From the NCBI GenBank assembly GCA_965261055.1, contig OZ253440.1, forward strand, positions 1,178,001 to 1,242,000: 64,000 nucleotides of DNA, read 5' to 3'. Positions 40,162-52,008 of this stretch are shown here, in pieces (position 1 is the stretch's first letter; every line of letters begins with the position of its first letter). This DNA comes from G965261055 sp965261055 [NCBI: Fibrobacteria bacterium] (GTDB taxonomy: Bacteria > Fibrobacterota > Fibrobacteria > UBA11236). Under the pieces are notes generated by a model. It was not told where the DNA came from, did no database searches, and saw only the letters and a program-made list of their open reading frames with translations. The position numbers and the translations under genes were made by a program.

Positions 40162-41004
40162 AATTTCCTCGGATTAAAATCATAGTCTACAAAGAAAATA
40201 TAGACAACCTAATTAGAGCAAAAATAATGCCAATTAAAGTTCAATGTTTTTAGCTCTTTATAGGAAATTACATCTACAAAAACCAACAATTTTTAACAAA
40301 TAATGTTTTTGTATGTTTTTGTATGCCAAAAAGACCAGCCTCACAAATTTTTTCTAGCTTAAACGGCAACCGAAATTACTGTACCGTAAAAGATTTTTGT
40401 TTGCGTTAATCAACAAATGGGATACAGCTTGTATTTTCACAGAAAATGAACTAGAGGCGTTGTTCAAAATGGTAAGATCTCCTAATGATTCTACTATGCT
40501 TACTGTTTATCCCAACATTCTTGCTACCATCAAACCAAGTCAACTTAACATTATCTGCACCATTATTTATTATACCAGTAGTCTCAAATTGTATCAAATG
40601 TAAAAGTCATTTAATCATTGATGTTTTCACTTTTATTATCTTCAAAAATCCATTTATACTCACTGTTTCAATTTGTTATACACTCACTAAAATCACATAA
40701 TTTGTGTACGACACCACCAATAGCATTGACTCTTTAGTCACCTTAACATAGCATGTCAATTGTTATCGTAGTAGTCAGTGTTATTATCAAATTTCAACAG
40801 AAAGTATTATATGTATTATATTGTAAGTCTAAATCTGTACCGAGTAACTTTTACATAATTATCAAAAACTTTAAAAAACCCCAAGAGGGGTTCTTCTTGA
40901 TAACAGGCAGATCCTTTCCGATTACTAATCGTGAATAAAAAAATCCATCAATTTCTACTTCTCGAAAGTTTTAGTTATTCCACTAAAATATAACATAAGT
41001 ATAT
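40162..41004. other. Gap between amt and Big2 gene, mostly unassigned
   Basis: There is no convincing gene in this 843-base stretch. Three short plus-strand ORFs lack ribosome-binding sites and protein character. A minus-strand segment at about 40,590-40,470 reads 'TTGIINNGADNVKLTWFDGS', faintly like a Big2 domain ('TTGI...GAS..V.WSSS'), so it may be a decayed Big2 piece. A terminator lies at 40,873-40,893. Confidence 0.4.
40873..40893 (-). terminator. Rho-independent terminator of Big2 gene 41,005-43,152
   Basis: On the minus strand AACCCC-TCTT-GGGGTT is a perfect 6-base stem followed by six T, about 110 bases after the stop of the Big2 gene. Confidence 0.75.
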
Positions 41005-43152
41005 TTACTCTACACTAGGTGTAATATCTTCTGAATTACTAAAGAAAAGAATATCTGATGCTATTCCATGAAAATCCTCTAACGGGTATTGTGTACTAAG
41101 CTGAGCACTAAGATAGCCTGAAGGATTAGAACCACTCAACGATAATAGCCCTATAATAGTTTCTGTTGCATCTGCTGATCCTGTAATTTGGGAAATAGTC
41201 GCTCCTTCAGTAACCCAAATATCAATGCGATTATTGATTAGAATTTGTATTATATATACATAACTTGTATTATTAGATAAACCTGTTACTTGTGCATCTA
41301 TATTCCTACCAGAACCTACACTTACTAAAAAAGCACCGTTTTTATAACCGAATGTAATACCCGTACCCTCTCCTCCAGATTCATATAACAATCCTTCAGT
41401 CTCTGATGAATTAAAACCTCCAACAAAAATAGTATTTAGTTGATCAAAATTTGACTCATCAAGATGTATAACATTAGTATCATTAATTATTTCTGTAACA
41501 GCTAAACCTGTAAGCAACCCTTCTGCCCTAATAGAAAACTCTTCTATCACCGTAACTAATTTCTCTGCGAACTTTGTAGAATCAAAAACCGAGGTGACCC
41601 GAATCATTGCTGTTCCAACTCCTATTCCCGTCACAACTCCATTTGCATCTACTGTTGCAATTGTTATATCATTTGTAGACCAAGTAACACCTACTAACGC
41701 TCCTCCAGTTGCATTGATTAGTACGCCTAAAGTTAATGTGGAATCTACAATAACTATATTTACTACACTATCCAGCATTATGGATAAAATCTCAGCGGAC
41801 TCTATTGTAAAGCTAATTTGTGCCGATTTTGTAGTGTCAAAATTCGACGTCACTTTAATATTAACATTACCTAACGCAATTCCTGTCACAATTCCATTTT
41901 CAACCCTCGCAATTGTTGTATCGCTTGACAACCAGCTTACAGTTCCCAAAGCTTGGCCTTGAACAATAACCTCTGCATCTAATACAGTATTACCACCAAC
42001 TGCTAGAATGCTTGTAATAGCAGTTAATATAATAGTATCTACTTTTGCTGGCACAGTGACCATAAGTGTAACAGATCCCGATTTAAATGCAGACAGATTT
42101 GAACGAGCTGTAATTGTAACCATTCCAACTTTAAGTCCAGTAACAACCCCTTCTTCAGTCACTTCTGCTACTTCGTTATTACTTGAGGACCATCTTACCG
42201 TTTTATCAATTGCACCAGTTGAAACAACGACTGCCGTTAAAGCTAACATAGAATCTACAATCAAAAAATTCGTTGTAGGAGGAGTTATTGTTACTGATTC
42301 AATTAATGAAACTGGAACAACTTTTACATTTACCGTTGTTGTTTTTGTAGAATTAAAGCGAGAAGTAACTGTAATCGTCGCTTGTCCTAAAACGGCACCT
42401 CTAATAACTCCATTTGTATCTACTGTTACAATTTGTGGATTACTTGATGAAAATATAACATCTGTTGAGGCTCCACCTGTAGATGTAACCATTGGTATTA
42501 TAATTTTTTCTGCATCTTTTTCTACTAATATTGTATCCATATCCACTCTAACAAACAATACTGCTGGTTCTGCTTCAACAATAACCATCACTTCCGTAAA
42601 TTTGGTAGCATCAAAAACAGAAGTGACTTGAATTGTTGTTGATCCTTCTCTTACTCCCGTCACAACTCCATTTGTATCTACTGTTGCAATTTCTGAATTT
42701 TCTGGCCACCATGTAACATCTGTTGAGGCTCCATCAACAGCTCCAACAGCTACAAATAATGCTACCGTTTGGTTTACTTGTACTTTAGCTATTGGTACAT
42801 TGACTGTTACAGCTCCAATTGACGGAGTTCCTGTCACAATGACATGTGATGACGCTACTTTTGTCGTATCTACAGTTGACACTGCTTTGATCAAAGCACT
42901 CCCCACGGCTTTACCAGTCACAACACCTACACTACTAACTACTGCAATCGTAGTATCGTTGGATTGCCATTTTACATCTTTAGATGCGTCGGCAACGACT
43001 GTAACCACTGGCGTTAACATTAGAGTAGCACCAAACCTTATGCTTGCAGTGGATGGGACTACAGCAACCGATGAGACAGAAGGCACTGGAGATTCTGTTC
43101 CACAGCCAAAAATGAGGAACACCAAAAATAGAGGAAAGAACAATTTAAACAT
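41005..43152 (-). CDS. Big2-repeat lipoprotein with distinct C-terminal domain
   Basis: This protein of about 715 residues has a lipoprotein signal 'LFLVFLIFGC' (Cys17 counting from the ATG at 43,152; AAAGG lies 7 bases ahead of that ATG, so I prefer it to the ATG at 43,167). About six divergent Big2 domains (85-90 residues; 'VDTNGVVTGV' and 'VTSVFDSTKF' features) are followed by a C-terminal domain of about 165 residues beginning 'IRAEGLLTGLAVTEIIND' and containing 'ITFGYKNGAFLVSVGSG' and 'YVYIIQILINNRIDIWVTEG'. That domain recurs in the next gene upstream (43,349-45,526). It is beta-rich with a jelly-roll (LamG-like) look, but this is only an impression. Confidence 0.82.
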   Translation of the reverse strand: MFKLFFPLFLVFLIFGCGTESPVPSVSSVAVVPSTASIRFGATLMLTPVVTVVADASKDVKWQSNDTTIAVVSSVGVVTGKAVGSALIKAVSTVDTTKVASSHVIVTGTPSIGAVTVNVPIAKVQVNQTVALFVAVGAVDGASTDVTWWPENSEIATVDTNGVVTGVREGSTTIQVTSVFDATKFTEVMVIVEAEPAVLFVRVDMDTILVEKDAEKIIIPMVTSTGGASTDVIFSSSNPQIVTVDTNGVIRGAVLGQATITVTSRFNSTKTTTVNVKVVPVSLIESVTITPPTTNFLIVDSMLALTAVVVSTGAIDKTVRWSSSNNEVAEVTEEGVVTGLKVGMVTITARSNLSAFKSGSVTLMVTVPAKVDTIILTAITSILAVGGNTVLDAEVIVQGQALGTVSWLSSDTTIARVENGIVTGIALGNVNIKVTSNFDTTKSAQISFTIESAEILSIMLDSVVNIVIVDSTLTLGVLINATGGALVGVTWSTNDITIATVDANGVVTGIGVGTAMIRVTSVFDSTKFAEKLVTVIEEFSIRAEGLLTGLAVTEIINDTNVIHLDESNFDQLNTIFVGGFNSSETEGLLYESGGEGTGITFGYKNGAFLVSVGSGRNIDAQVTGLSNNTSYVYIIQILINNRIDIWVTEGATISQITGSADATETIIGLLSLSGSNPSGYLSAQLSTQYPLEDFHGIASDILFFSNSEDITPSVE

Positions 43153-43205
43153 ATCAGCCTTTTTCATTTAACTTTTTCCCCAAAATAGAAATTTTTTACA
43201 TCTTT

Positions 43206-43211
43206 TGTCAA
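43206..43211 (-). promoter_or_regulatory. TTGACA promoter-like element
   Basis: On the minus strand TTGACA lies about 55 bases before the ATG at 43,152 and is followed 18 bases later by TATTTT. The same hexamer occurs upstream of the other Big2 genes. Confidence 0.35.
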
Positions 43212-43348
43212 GGAAATTATCCAAAAAAGGCTCTCTTGATAAAAGTTTCCCCGATGACTAATCGTGAACAAGGAGTTTATCAATTTCTATTTCTAGAAAG
43301 TTTTGGTTATTGATACTAAACTATAACAATATAAATATCTAATCTATC

Positions 43349-45526
43349 TTAAGGAAGAGTAATATCTGCTACATCACTAATGAAAAGAATCTCTGATGCA
43401 GCTCCCTGAAAAGCTACCAAAGGATATTGATGTTTACCAGAAGATATAAGATAACCTGGATCATCTGAACCAGAATAATCAATTAATCCTAGAATACTTA
43501 CTGTTACATCTGGGGATCCCGTAATTTGGGAAATAGTCCTTCCTTCAGTAACCCAAAGATCAACACGATCGTTAATCAAAATTTGGATTATATATACATA
43601 ATCTGTGTTTTGAGATAAACCTGTTACTTGTGCATCTATATTATTACCTTGTCCTAGACTTACGATAAAAGCACCGCTTTTATAACCGAATGTAAAGCCT
43701 GAAACAGGGCCTCCAGATTCATAAATTAACCCTTCAGTCGCTGATGAATTAAAACTTCCAGCAAAAATAGAATTTAGTTGATCAAAATTTGACTCATCAA
43801 GATGTATAACATTAGTGGTATCAATTGTTTCTGTAACAGCTAAACCTGCAAGTAGTCCTAACCCTGACGCCCTGATCCCAGTAGCCGCTATTACTGTTAC
43901 AGTCACTGTTGCTGTTTCCTGTCTTACCATTGCTCTAATTGTTGCTGTACCTACTGATAATGCTGTTATTACACTGCTAGATGATACTGTAGCTATTAAT
44001 GTATCAGAACTTGACCATGTCACTGCTTTGTCTGTCGCAGTGACTGGTACTACTATCGCTTCAACTATTGCTGTCTCTCCCACGGCCATAGTTATTTGAG
44101 TTGAAATTAACTCTAATCTATGTTTCACAAGAATTGGTATTTCTGCATACTTCGTAGGATCAAAAACAGAGGTGACCCGAATCATTGCTTCTCCTCCTGT
44201 TATTCCCCTCACAAATCCAATACTATCAACTGTAGCTATACTACTATCACTTGAAGACCATACAACAGAATCTGGTGCTCCATCTACAGCAACTATTTGA
44301 TGGCTAAAATCTGGAGCACTCTGCCTACCAGAATCATAAATAGTATCTAATCTTGAATCAATAGTTATAGATGTTATCGCTGGAATAATCTCTCTTAAAA
44401 CTGTGACTGGTACAGTGACAATAAATTCACCTACTGCTACATTTATTTCTATCGCACCCTGTGATAAAAAGGTGACCAAGCCACTTTCATCTACTGAAGC
44501 TTTCGTAGTATCTGTCGACGTATAAGTCACTGTACCAGCGGTATGGTCTAGCGGTGATACCGTTACAGTTAACTGCTGTGGAGAACCACTTATCGCATTG
44601 CCTACTAAAACTTGCGGAATAACTGATAAACCTGTCACTGATACTGGAACGTTGTTCACTATAATAGCTATACTATCTAATTCTTCTGGTGTTACAATAG
44701 AGGTTGCCTTAATCGTGACCTCTCCTACTGATATACCTGTAACAATCCCTGAATTATTAACAGTAGCTATAGATGTATCTGAAGAGCTCCAAGTTAATAA
44801 CGTAGATGCTCCTCTCTCTTCTGTAACTGTTGCTGTTAAAGTTAATCTTCCTCCTACTTCAATATTAGAGGAGGAGGGGGAATCTATCCTCACTGATGTT
44901 ACTTCAGCTGCCATTCGATCTGGAGAAACTGTAATTGTTATACTACCTGACTTAGTGTTATCAAATGTAGATGTCGCTGTAATCATTCCTGATCCTGATC
45001 CAACACCTGTCACTAAACCTGTAGCACTAACTGTTAAAACACTCGGCGAAGCATTCGTTGACCATGCTACACTTGCTGATGCTCCCGAAATAACGTCAAC
45101 AATAGATCGCAACTGTGTCGTTCCATTAACAGCAAGCACTACGCTACCACCAACTGAAATTACTTCAACGCTTGTCACCGATGGTAATGCTTCTACTGTA
45201 ATCTCGGATTCAGAAAAAATTGTATCTGTAACTGTCGATATTGCCTTAATCTGTACAGAACCAACTGCTTTCCCAACTACAACTCCACTACTATCAACCG
45301 TTGCTATACTTGTATCAGAAGAATACCAGACAACTGTAGTATCTGCATTTCCTGTAACAGTCACCGTTGCTGTTAATGTTGTACTCGACCCTTGTTGAAT
45401 TGTCACAGATTTTAGATTCAATTCTATAAAATCCACTGAAATTGGTGTTGCAACTGTCGGTGGAGCATCTCCACAGTTGACAATAAAAATCACTATCAGT
45501 AATGTAAATAAATTTAAGATACCCAT
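43349..45526 (-). CDS. Big2-repeat lipoprotein, paralogue with same C-terminal domain
   Basis: The 725-residue protein has lipoprotein signal 'LIVIFIVNC' (Cys18), about six Big2 domains, and the same C-terminal domain as its neighbour at 41,005 ('LLAGLAVTETIDTTNVIHLD', 'FTFGYKSGAFIVSLGQG', 'DYVYIIQILINDRVDLWVTE'). That domain is far more conserved between the two proteins than their Big2 parts, so it is probably the functional end. The 3' non-coding flanks of the two genes are also similar (bases 43,215-43,340 against 40,890-41,003), which points to a tandem gene duplication. Confidence 0.82.
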   Translation of the reverse strand: MGILNLFTLLIVIFIVNCGDAPPTVATPISVDFIELNLKSVTIQQGSSTTLTATVTVTGNADTTVVWYSSDTSIATVDSSGVVVGKAVGSVQIKAISTVTDTIFSESEITVEALPSVTSVEVISVGGSVVLAVNGTTQLRSIVDVISGASASVAWSTNASPSVLTVSATGLVTGVGSGSGMITATSTFDNTKSGSITITVSPDRMAAEVTSVRIDSPSSSNIEVGGRLTLTATVTEERGASTLLTWSSSDTSIATVNNSGIVTGISVGEVTIKATSIVTPEELDSIAIIVNNVPVSVTGLSVIPQVLVGNAISGSPQQLTVTVSPLDHTAGTVTYTSTDTTKASVDESGLVTFLSQGAIEINVAVGEFIVTVPVTVLREIIPAITSITIDSRLDTIYDSGRQSAPDFSHQIVAVDGAPDSVVWSSSDSSIATVDSIGFVRGITGGEAMIRVTSVFDPTKYAEIPILVKHRLELISTQITMAVGETAIVEAIVVPVTATDKAVTWSSSDTLIATVSSSSVITALSVGTATIRAMVRQETATVTVTVIAATGIRASGLGLLAGLAVTETIDTTNVIHLDESNFDQLNSIFAGSFNSSATEGLIYESGGPVSGFTFGYKSGAFIVSLGQGNNIDAQVTGLSQNTDYVYIIQILINDRVDLWVTEGRTISQITGSPDVTVSILGLIDYSGSDDPGYLISSGKHQYPLVAFQGAASEILFISDVADITLP

Positions 45527-45582
45527 GAATTCTTCTCTTTATAAATGCGTCAAAAATTTCCTTTATATTAAAAGGAACTAGC

Positions 45583-45604
45583 AATATTCTATAGCTCTGT
45601 CAAG
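45583..45604 (-). promoter_or_regulatory. TTGACA / TAGAAT promoter-like element
   Basis: On the minus strand TTGACA, 6 bases, then TAGAATATT, about 60 bases upstream of the ATG at 45,526. The same pair occurs at 33,391, 56,335 and 62,395 upstream of other Big2 genes. Confidence 0.45.
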
Positions 45605-45754
45605 TATAAAAAAAATGAAAAACACTAAATTTATTTTCCCAAAATCGCTTATACTTTTTAAATCATTTGTACTTAAGGTAAATATTGAAAAACTGCTCGT
45701 TTTTTATCATCATAAATAACTACCATCAGTATATTATTCGACTTAAGCAGTAAT

Positions 45755-46861
45755 CTATGGCGATGCAACTACAATTGTTGTTTGCGAAACCTTTGTACTA
45801 TCAAAGACAGAACTCACTGAAACAGTTGTTATTCCCGTCTCTACCGCAAATATAACACCTATGGAATCTACAACCACTACAGATGTATCCGCCGAAACCC
45901 ACAGCAATTCCTTTGAGGCACCTCCTTGAACATCAAGAGTCACCATTAGAGCGAAAGTAGAGTCCTTTACGACATTAAAAACAAAACCATCAATCATTAA
46001 TGTTTTAATTAATGGTTCTGAAAATACAATCACCTCTGAGTGTATAATTTTCGACAAATCAAAAGTAGATTGTGCTATAATTGATACCGTTCCGTTCATT
46101 TTTTTTGCCCTAACCACCCCATCTTGGTCTACAGTAGCTACTGATGTATCAGTAGATAACCAGGTTACCGCTTTTGAGGCGTTACCCTTTCCTAATAAGG
46201 TAACATGTAACACTATTATTGAGTCTTGTTCTATGGTGATTGATGAAGGTTGAATCACTATAGACTCAATTTCAGGAACATCCCCTACCGTTATCGTAGC
46301 TATTGAAAATTTTGTTGTATCCACCATAGCTATAGCCGTAATTGTCACAACTCCCTTAGTTTTTCCAACCACAACACCACCTGCGTCTACAGTTGCCACT
46401 GTATCATTACTTGAAGTCCAAATTACACTGCTATAGACTCCATGAGCTACCAAAGATACTCTAGAACCAACTATCACTTTTGATGTTTGTGGTAAAATTA
46501 ACACTTCTGTAATAGGCTCAAAGTCTTCAACAACTGTTATGGTCGCTTTCGCTGATTTCAATGAATTTAAAGCTGTTCCAGTAATCACGACCACTCCTGG
46601 CTTGTTTCCTAACAAAATACCGTTTTGATTAATAGAACCTATTTCAGGCTGACTAGACGTCCATGTAATATCAGCAAAAAAACCTTGTTCTGTAATAGCT
46701 TCTCCAACAAGGATTATTGTAGCCCCCACTTTCAATGTAACCGTATCTGGCTCTATCTTTATTGAGACTATTTTTGCCACCGTAACAACAGGATCAGGTG
46801 TCGATTGAGGGATACAACTCATTAGTATGGTTATGAATAAAAATAAAATTACCTTTTGAAT
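45755..46861 (-). CDS. Big2-repeat lipoprotein (small), atypical start
   Basis: Four Big2 domains are visible ('ITWTSSQPEIGSINQNGIL', 'VIWTSSNDTVATVDAGGVV', 'VTWLSTDTSVATVDQDGVV', 'LLWVSADTSVVVVDSIGVI'). The first ATG (46,822) falls inside the lipobox 'ITILMSC', but the open frame continues upstream as 'IQKVILFLFITILMSC', a good lipoprotein signal with no ATG, GTG or TTG. The likely start is therefore an ATT codon at 46,861, unless a start codon has mutated or been misread. From there the length is 368 residues. It has no extra C-terminal domain like its neighbours. Confidence 0.7.
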   Translation of the reverse strand: MQKVILFLFITILMSCIPQSTPDPVVTVAKIVSIKIEPDTVTLKVGATIILVGEAITEQGFFADITWTSSQPEIGSINQNGILLGNKPGVVVITGTALNSLKSAKATITVVEDFEPITEVLILPQTSKVIVGSRVSLVAHGVYSSVIWTSSNDTVATVDAGGVVVGKTKGVVTITAIAMVDTTKFSIATITVGDVPEIESIVIQPSSITIEQDSIIVLHVTLLGKGNASKAVTWLSTDTSVATVDQDGVVRAKKMNGTVSIIAQSTFDLSKIIHSEVIVFSEPLIKTLMIDGFVFNVVKDSTFALMVTLDVQGGASKELLWVSADTSVVVVDSIGVIFAVETGITTVSVSSVFDSTKVSQTTIVVASP

Positions 46862-46936
46862 AAAAATAAAAACACCTTTGACTGAATGATAATGTATAAG
46901 CTAGTAAATAATACAATAATAATTTTTCATTATTGT

Positions 46937-47953
46937 CTAAAACGGCAAATAATCTAACCAATTATATTTGTCTTCTACTTCTCCGTACTGCAAACTAATT
47001 AACTTGTTATACAAATTTGTAAGCACCGAATCAGCTTCTGATCTAGAATCAAATAACCACTTTTGAGTCGCATTCTGTATTGAACAAACAGGAGTAATCA
47101 TCGCTGCGGTTCCACAGGCTCCTACTTCATGAAAAATGTTTAATTCATCCACTCGAATTTTGCGTCTATGGATTATCAAACCCATTGTTTGAGCAATTTG
47201 TTGTAGAGAATTATTTGTTATACTTTCTAAGATAGATTTGGAGTCTGGCGTGTGATAGCCTTGATCTTCTGTAATGCCTATAAAATTAGATGTTGTGAAT
47301 TCATCAATATACTTGTGTTCTATAGAATCTGTATAAAGGTCAATATCCAATCCCTGCTTTTTCGTTTCTAAATTAGCAATTAAACCAGCAGCATAATTTC
47401 CAGCAATTTTAGCAGATCCAGTTCCTCTAGGAGCGGCTCTATCATATTCTTCAACTATTCGAGCCTTAATTGGTTTAAAACCGTTCTTATAATAAGGTCC
47501 TACTGGAGTTACCATCACAATAAAACGATATGTACTTGAAGGAGAGATTCCAATCATTGACTCAGTCCCTATCAATAAAGGGCGCACATACAAACTAGCA
47601 CCTAGACCATACGGAGGTACAAATTCTCTATTTTTAGAGATAGCTAACTCAATTGCTTCTAAAAACAATTCTTCAGCTGGAGACACCATACAAAGCCTTT
47701 CAGCTGAACGCATCATTCTCCGATGATTTTCTTTAGGTCGAAATAAAGCGATTTTAGAGTCTTGTGTCGTAAACGCTTTCAACCCTTCAAAACAGGCTTG
47801 ACCGTAATGCAAGGCATTGGTAGCGACACTGACCTTCATATCCAAACCATGTACAAAATGAAGTTTCCCCCATTGATCATCTTTAAAATCAACTTGGGCA
47901 AACCCATTTACAGGTAGAAACGAAAAACCTAACTTAGCCCAGTTTAACAACAT
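46937..47953 (-). CDS. ilvE: Branched-chain amino-acid aminotransferase
   Basis: IlvE makes valine, leucine and isoleucine from their keto acids using PLP. The 338-residue fold-IV aminotransferase has 'HYGQACFEGLKAF', 'FRPKENHRRMMRSAERLCM', the PLP lysine in 'GTGSAKIAGNYAAGL', 'EFTTSNFIGI', and 'VGACGTAAMITPV' near the C-terminus, as in the long Bacteroidota/eukaryotic type. It is the last gene of ilvC-leuB-ilvE, starting 6 bases after the leuB stop. Confidence 0.94.
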   Translation of the reverse strand: MLLNWAKLGFSFLPVNGFAQVDFKDDQWGKLHFVHGLDMKVSVATNALHYGQACFEGLKAFTTQDSKIALFRPKENHRRMMRSAERLCMVSPAEELFLEAIELAISKNREFVPPYGLGASLYVRPLLIGTESMIGISPSSTYRFIVMVTPVGPYYKNGFKPIKARIVEEYDRAAPRGTGSAKIAGNYAAGLIANLETKKQGLDIDLYTDSIEHKYIDEFTTSNFIGITEDQGYHTPDSKSILESITNNSLQQIAQTMGLIIHRRKIRVDELNIFHEVGACGTAAMITPVCSIQNATQKWLFDSRSEADSVLTNLYNKLISLQYGEVEDKYNWLDYLPF

Positions 47954-47959
47954 TTTAAG

Positions 47960-50061
<2,102 letters not shown>

Positions 50062-50159
50062 ATTAATCCTTTAATTTTAAAAAATAAAATATAATAAAAG
50101 TCATTTATGACTTGTAAGAAAGATTTCTATTTTAGTAAAAACACATTATTTTTACTTCT

Positions 50160-51371
50160 ATGCAATTACTTAAAAACCAATTCCCGATATTCCAAAAACA
50201 TCCTGATTTAGTCTACCTTGATAATGGAGCAACTACGCAAAAACCTAACTCTGTTATAAACGGAATCTCCAATTTTTACAGTTATGAATATGGAACAACG
50301 CGTCGAGGTGTCTATACTCTGAGCTCTAAGTCTACACAATATTATGAAGAAACTCGTGAAAAAGTGGCGAAACTCATACACGCTGAATCACCACAAGAAG
50401 TCGTTTATACAAAAGGGAGCACGGAATCTATCAATTTAATTGCTTTTTCGTACGGCTTACATTTTTTAGATGCTGGAGATGAAATTCTAATTTCCACAGC
50501 CGAGCATCATGCAAACATAACCCCTTGGCAAATGGTTTGTGAAAAGGTTGGAGCCATTCTTAAAATTATTCCTATTGATAACAATGGGGATTTAGACGAA
50601 AGCTCTTTTAATAGACTACTCAACCATAAAACCAAAATTGTAGCAATCACTCATGTATCTAATGTTTTGGGTACAGTGATGCCCATCAAAAAAATCACAC
50701 AAGCTGCCCACCGTTTTGGTGCAGTAGTTCTAGTAGATGGTGCCCAAGCAATTGCACATATACCAGTTAATGTTCAAGATCTTGATGCCGATTTTTATGT
50801 TTTCTCCAGTCACAAAGCCTACGGACCAACGGGAGTTGGCATTCTTTATGGAAAAAAAGAGTTACTTGAACTTATTCCCCCTTATCAAAGAGGAGGAGAT
50901 ATGGTTAATCTCGTGACATTTGAAAAAACAACTTATCAAGATCCTCCCCACCGTTTTGAGGCAGGAACTCCACCTATAGCTCAAGTCGTGGGGTTAGGCT
51001 ATGCAATAGATTTTCTTTTAAAGACCACTCTTGAAGTCTGTCAAAATCACGATCAAGAACTTCTAAAAGACTGTACTCTGAAACTGGAAAAACTACCTTA
51101 CATTAAAATTATTGGAACATCTACAAATAAAAGTGGTGTCATTTCCTTTACCATGGATAAAATACATCCCCATGACATTGGAACTTTACTAGACCAAGAA
51201 TCTATATCTGTAAGAGCAGGGCATCATTGTGCTCAACCTTTAATGCAACGATACGGATTATCAGCAACAACTCGTGCGTCTTTTGGATTATCTAATACAA
51301 AGCAAGACATTGATTTATTTATTAACGCTCTAGACAAAGTTTACCAAATGTTTAATTCTAATCAATCCTAA
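50160..51371 (+). CDS. sufS: Cysteine desulfurase (SufS, type II)
   Basis: SufS removes sulfur from cysteine for Fe-S cluster assembly. The 403-residue protein has 'VYLDNGATTQKP', the PLP region 'VLVDGAQAIAHIPVNVQ', the PLP lysine in 'FSSHKAYGPTGVGILYG', and the active-site Cys in 'RAGHHCAQPLMQRYG', typical of the SufS/CsdA group. sufBCD and sufE/U are not adjacent. Its stop overlaps the start of purN by one base (TAATG). Confidence 0.93.
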   Translation: MQLLKNQFPIFQKHPDLVYLDNGATTQKPNSVINGISNFYSYEYGTTRRGVYTLSSKSTQYYEETREKVAKLIHAESPQEVVYTKGSTESINLIAFSYGLHFLDAGDEILISTAEHHANITPWQMVCEKVGAILKIIPIDNNGDLDESSFNRLLNHKTKIVAITHVSNVLGTVMPIKKITQAAHRFGAVVLVDGAQAIAHIPVNVQDLDADFYVFSSHKAYGPTGVGILYGKKELLELIPPYQRGGDMVNLVTFEKTTYQDPPHRFEAGTPPIAQVVGLGYAIDFLLKTTLEVCQNHDQELLKDCTLKLEKLPYIKIIGTSTNKSGVISFTMDKIHPHDIGTLLDQESISVRAGHHCAQPLMQRYGLSATTRASFGLSNTKQDIDLFINALDKVYQMFNSNQS

Positions 51372-51946
51372 TGAAAGTTGCTTTTTTTACATCTGGTGGC
51401 GGCTCAAACTTGGAGGCAATTCTACAAAAAATAGAAGAAAAAAAATTACTCATTAAACCCGCTTTTATTTTGTCCAACAACAGTGATTCTAGAGCATTAA
51501 AATTAGCTAAGCAGTATCAAATAAAAGGCATTCATTGTAGTGATAAAACGCAAGCCCCCGAAAAAACTACTCAAACAATCTTGAGTCTTTTAGTTAAATA
51601 CCAAGTAGACTTAATTGTTCTAGCAGGTTACATGAAGAACATACCCTCAGAAATTATACAAAAATATCCAAATCGTATTTTAAATATTCATCCTTCTTTA
51701 CTTCCAGCTTTTGGCGGCAAAAATTTTTATGGTGAAAAAATCCATCAAGCAGTTATTCATCGTCAATGTCAATACACTGGAATTACAATTCATTTCGTAA
51801 CAGAAAATTATGATGAAGGGCGCATATTATTTCAAAAAGTGATCTCCGTATCTCCTCAAGATACCCCTAAATCTTTGGGAAATAAAGTTTTAAAAATAGA
51901 ACATGATTCTTATTGGAGAGTTATTCAAGATATTTCCAAAACTTAA
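51371..51946 (+). CDS. purN: Phosphoribosylglycinamide formyltransferase PurN
   Basis: PurN formylates GAR with 10-formyl-THF in purine synthesis. The 191-residue protein has 'FFTSGGGSNLEAIL', 'LIVLAGYMKNIP', the catalytic 'RILNIHPSLLPAFGGKNFYG', and 'GITIHFVTENYDEGRILFQK' with the catalytic Asp. It overlaps the end of sufS by one base, so it is coupled to that gene despite the different pathway. Confidence 0.94.
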   Translation: MKVAFFTSGGGSNLEAILQKIEEKKLLIKPAFILSNNSDSRALKLAKQYQIKGIHCSDKTQAPEKTTQTILSLLVKYQVDLIVLAGYMKNIPSEIIQKYPNRILNIHPSLLPAFGGKNFYGEKIHQAVIHRQCQYTGITIHFVTENYDEGRILFQKVISVSPQDTPKSLGNKVLKIEHDSYWRVIQDISKT

Positions 51947-52008
51947 TCTAAAGTTAAACTCCGTATTTTAAAACTTCCTAAATTATTTCTTGTAAAATAC
52001 TCTCCTGT

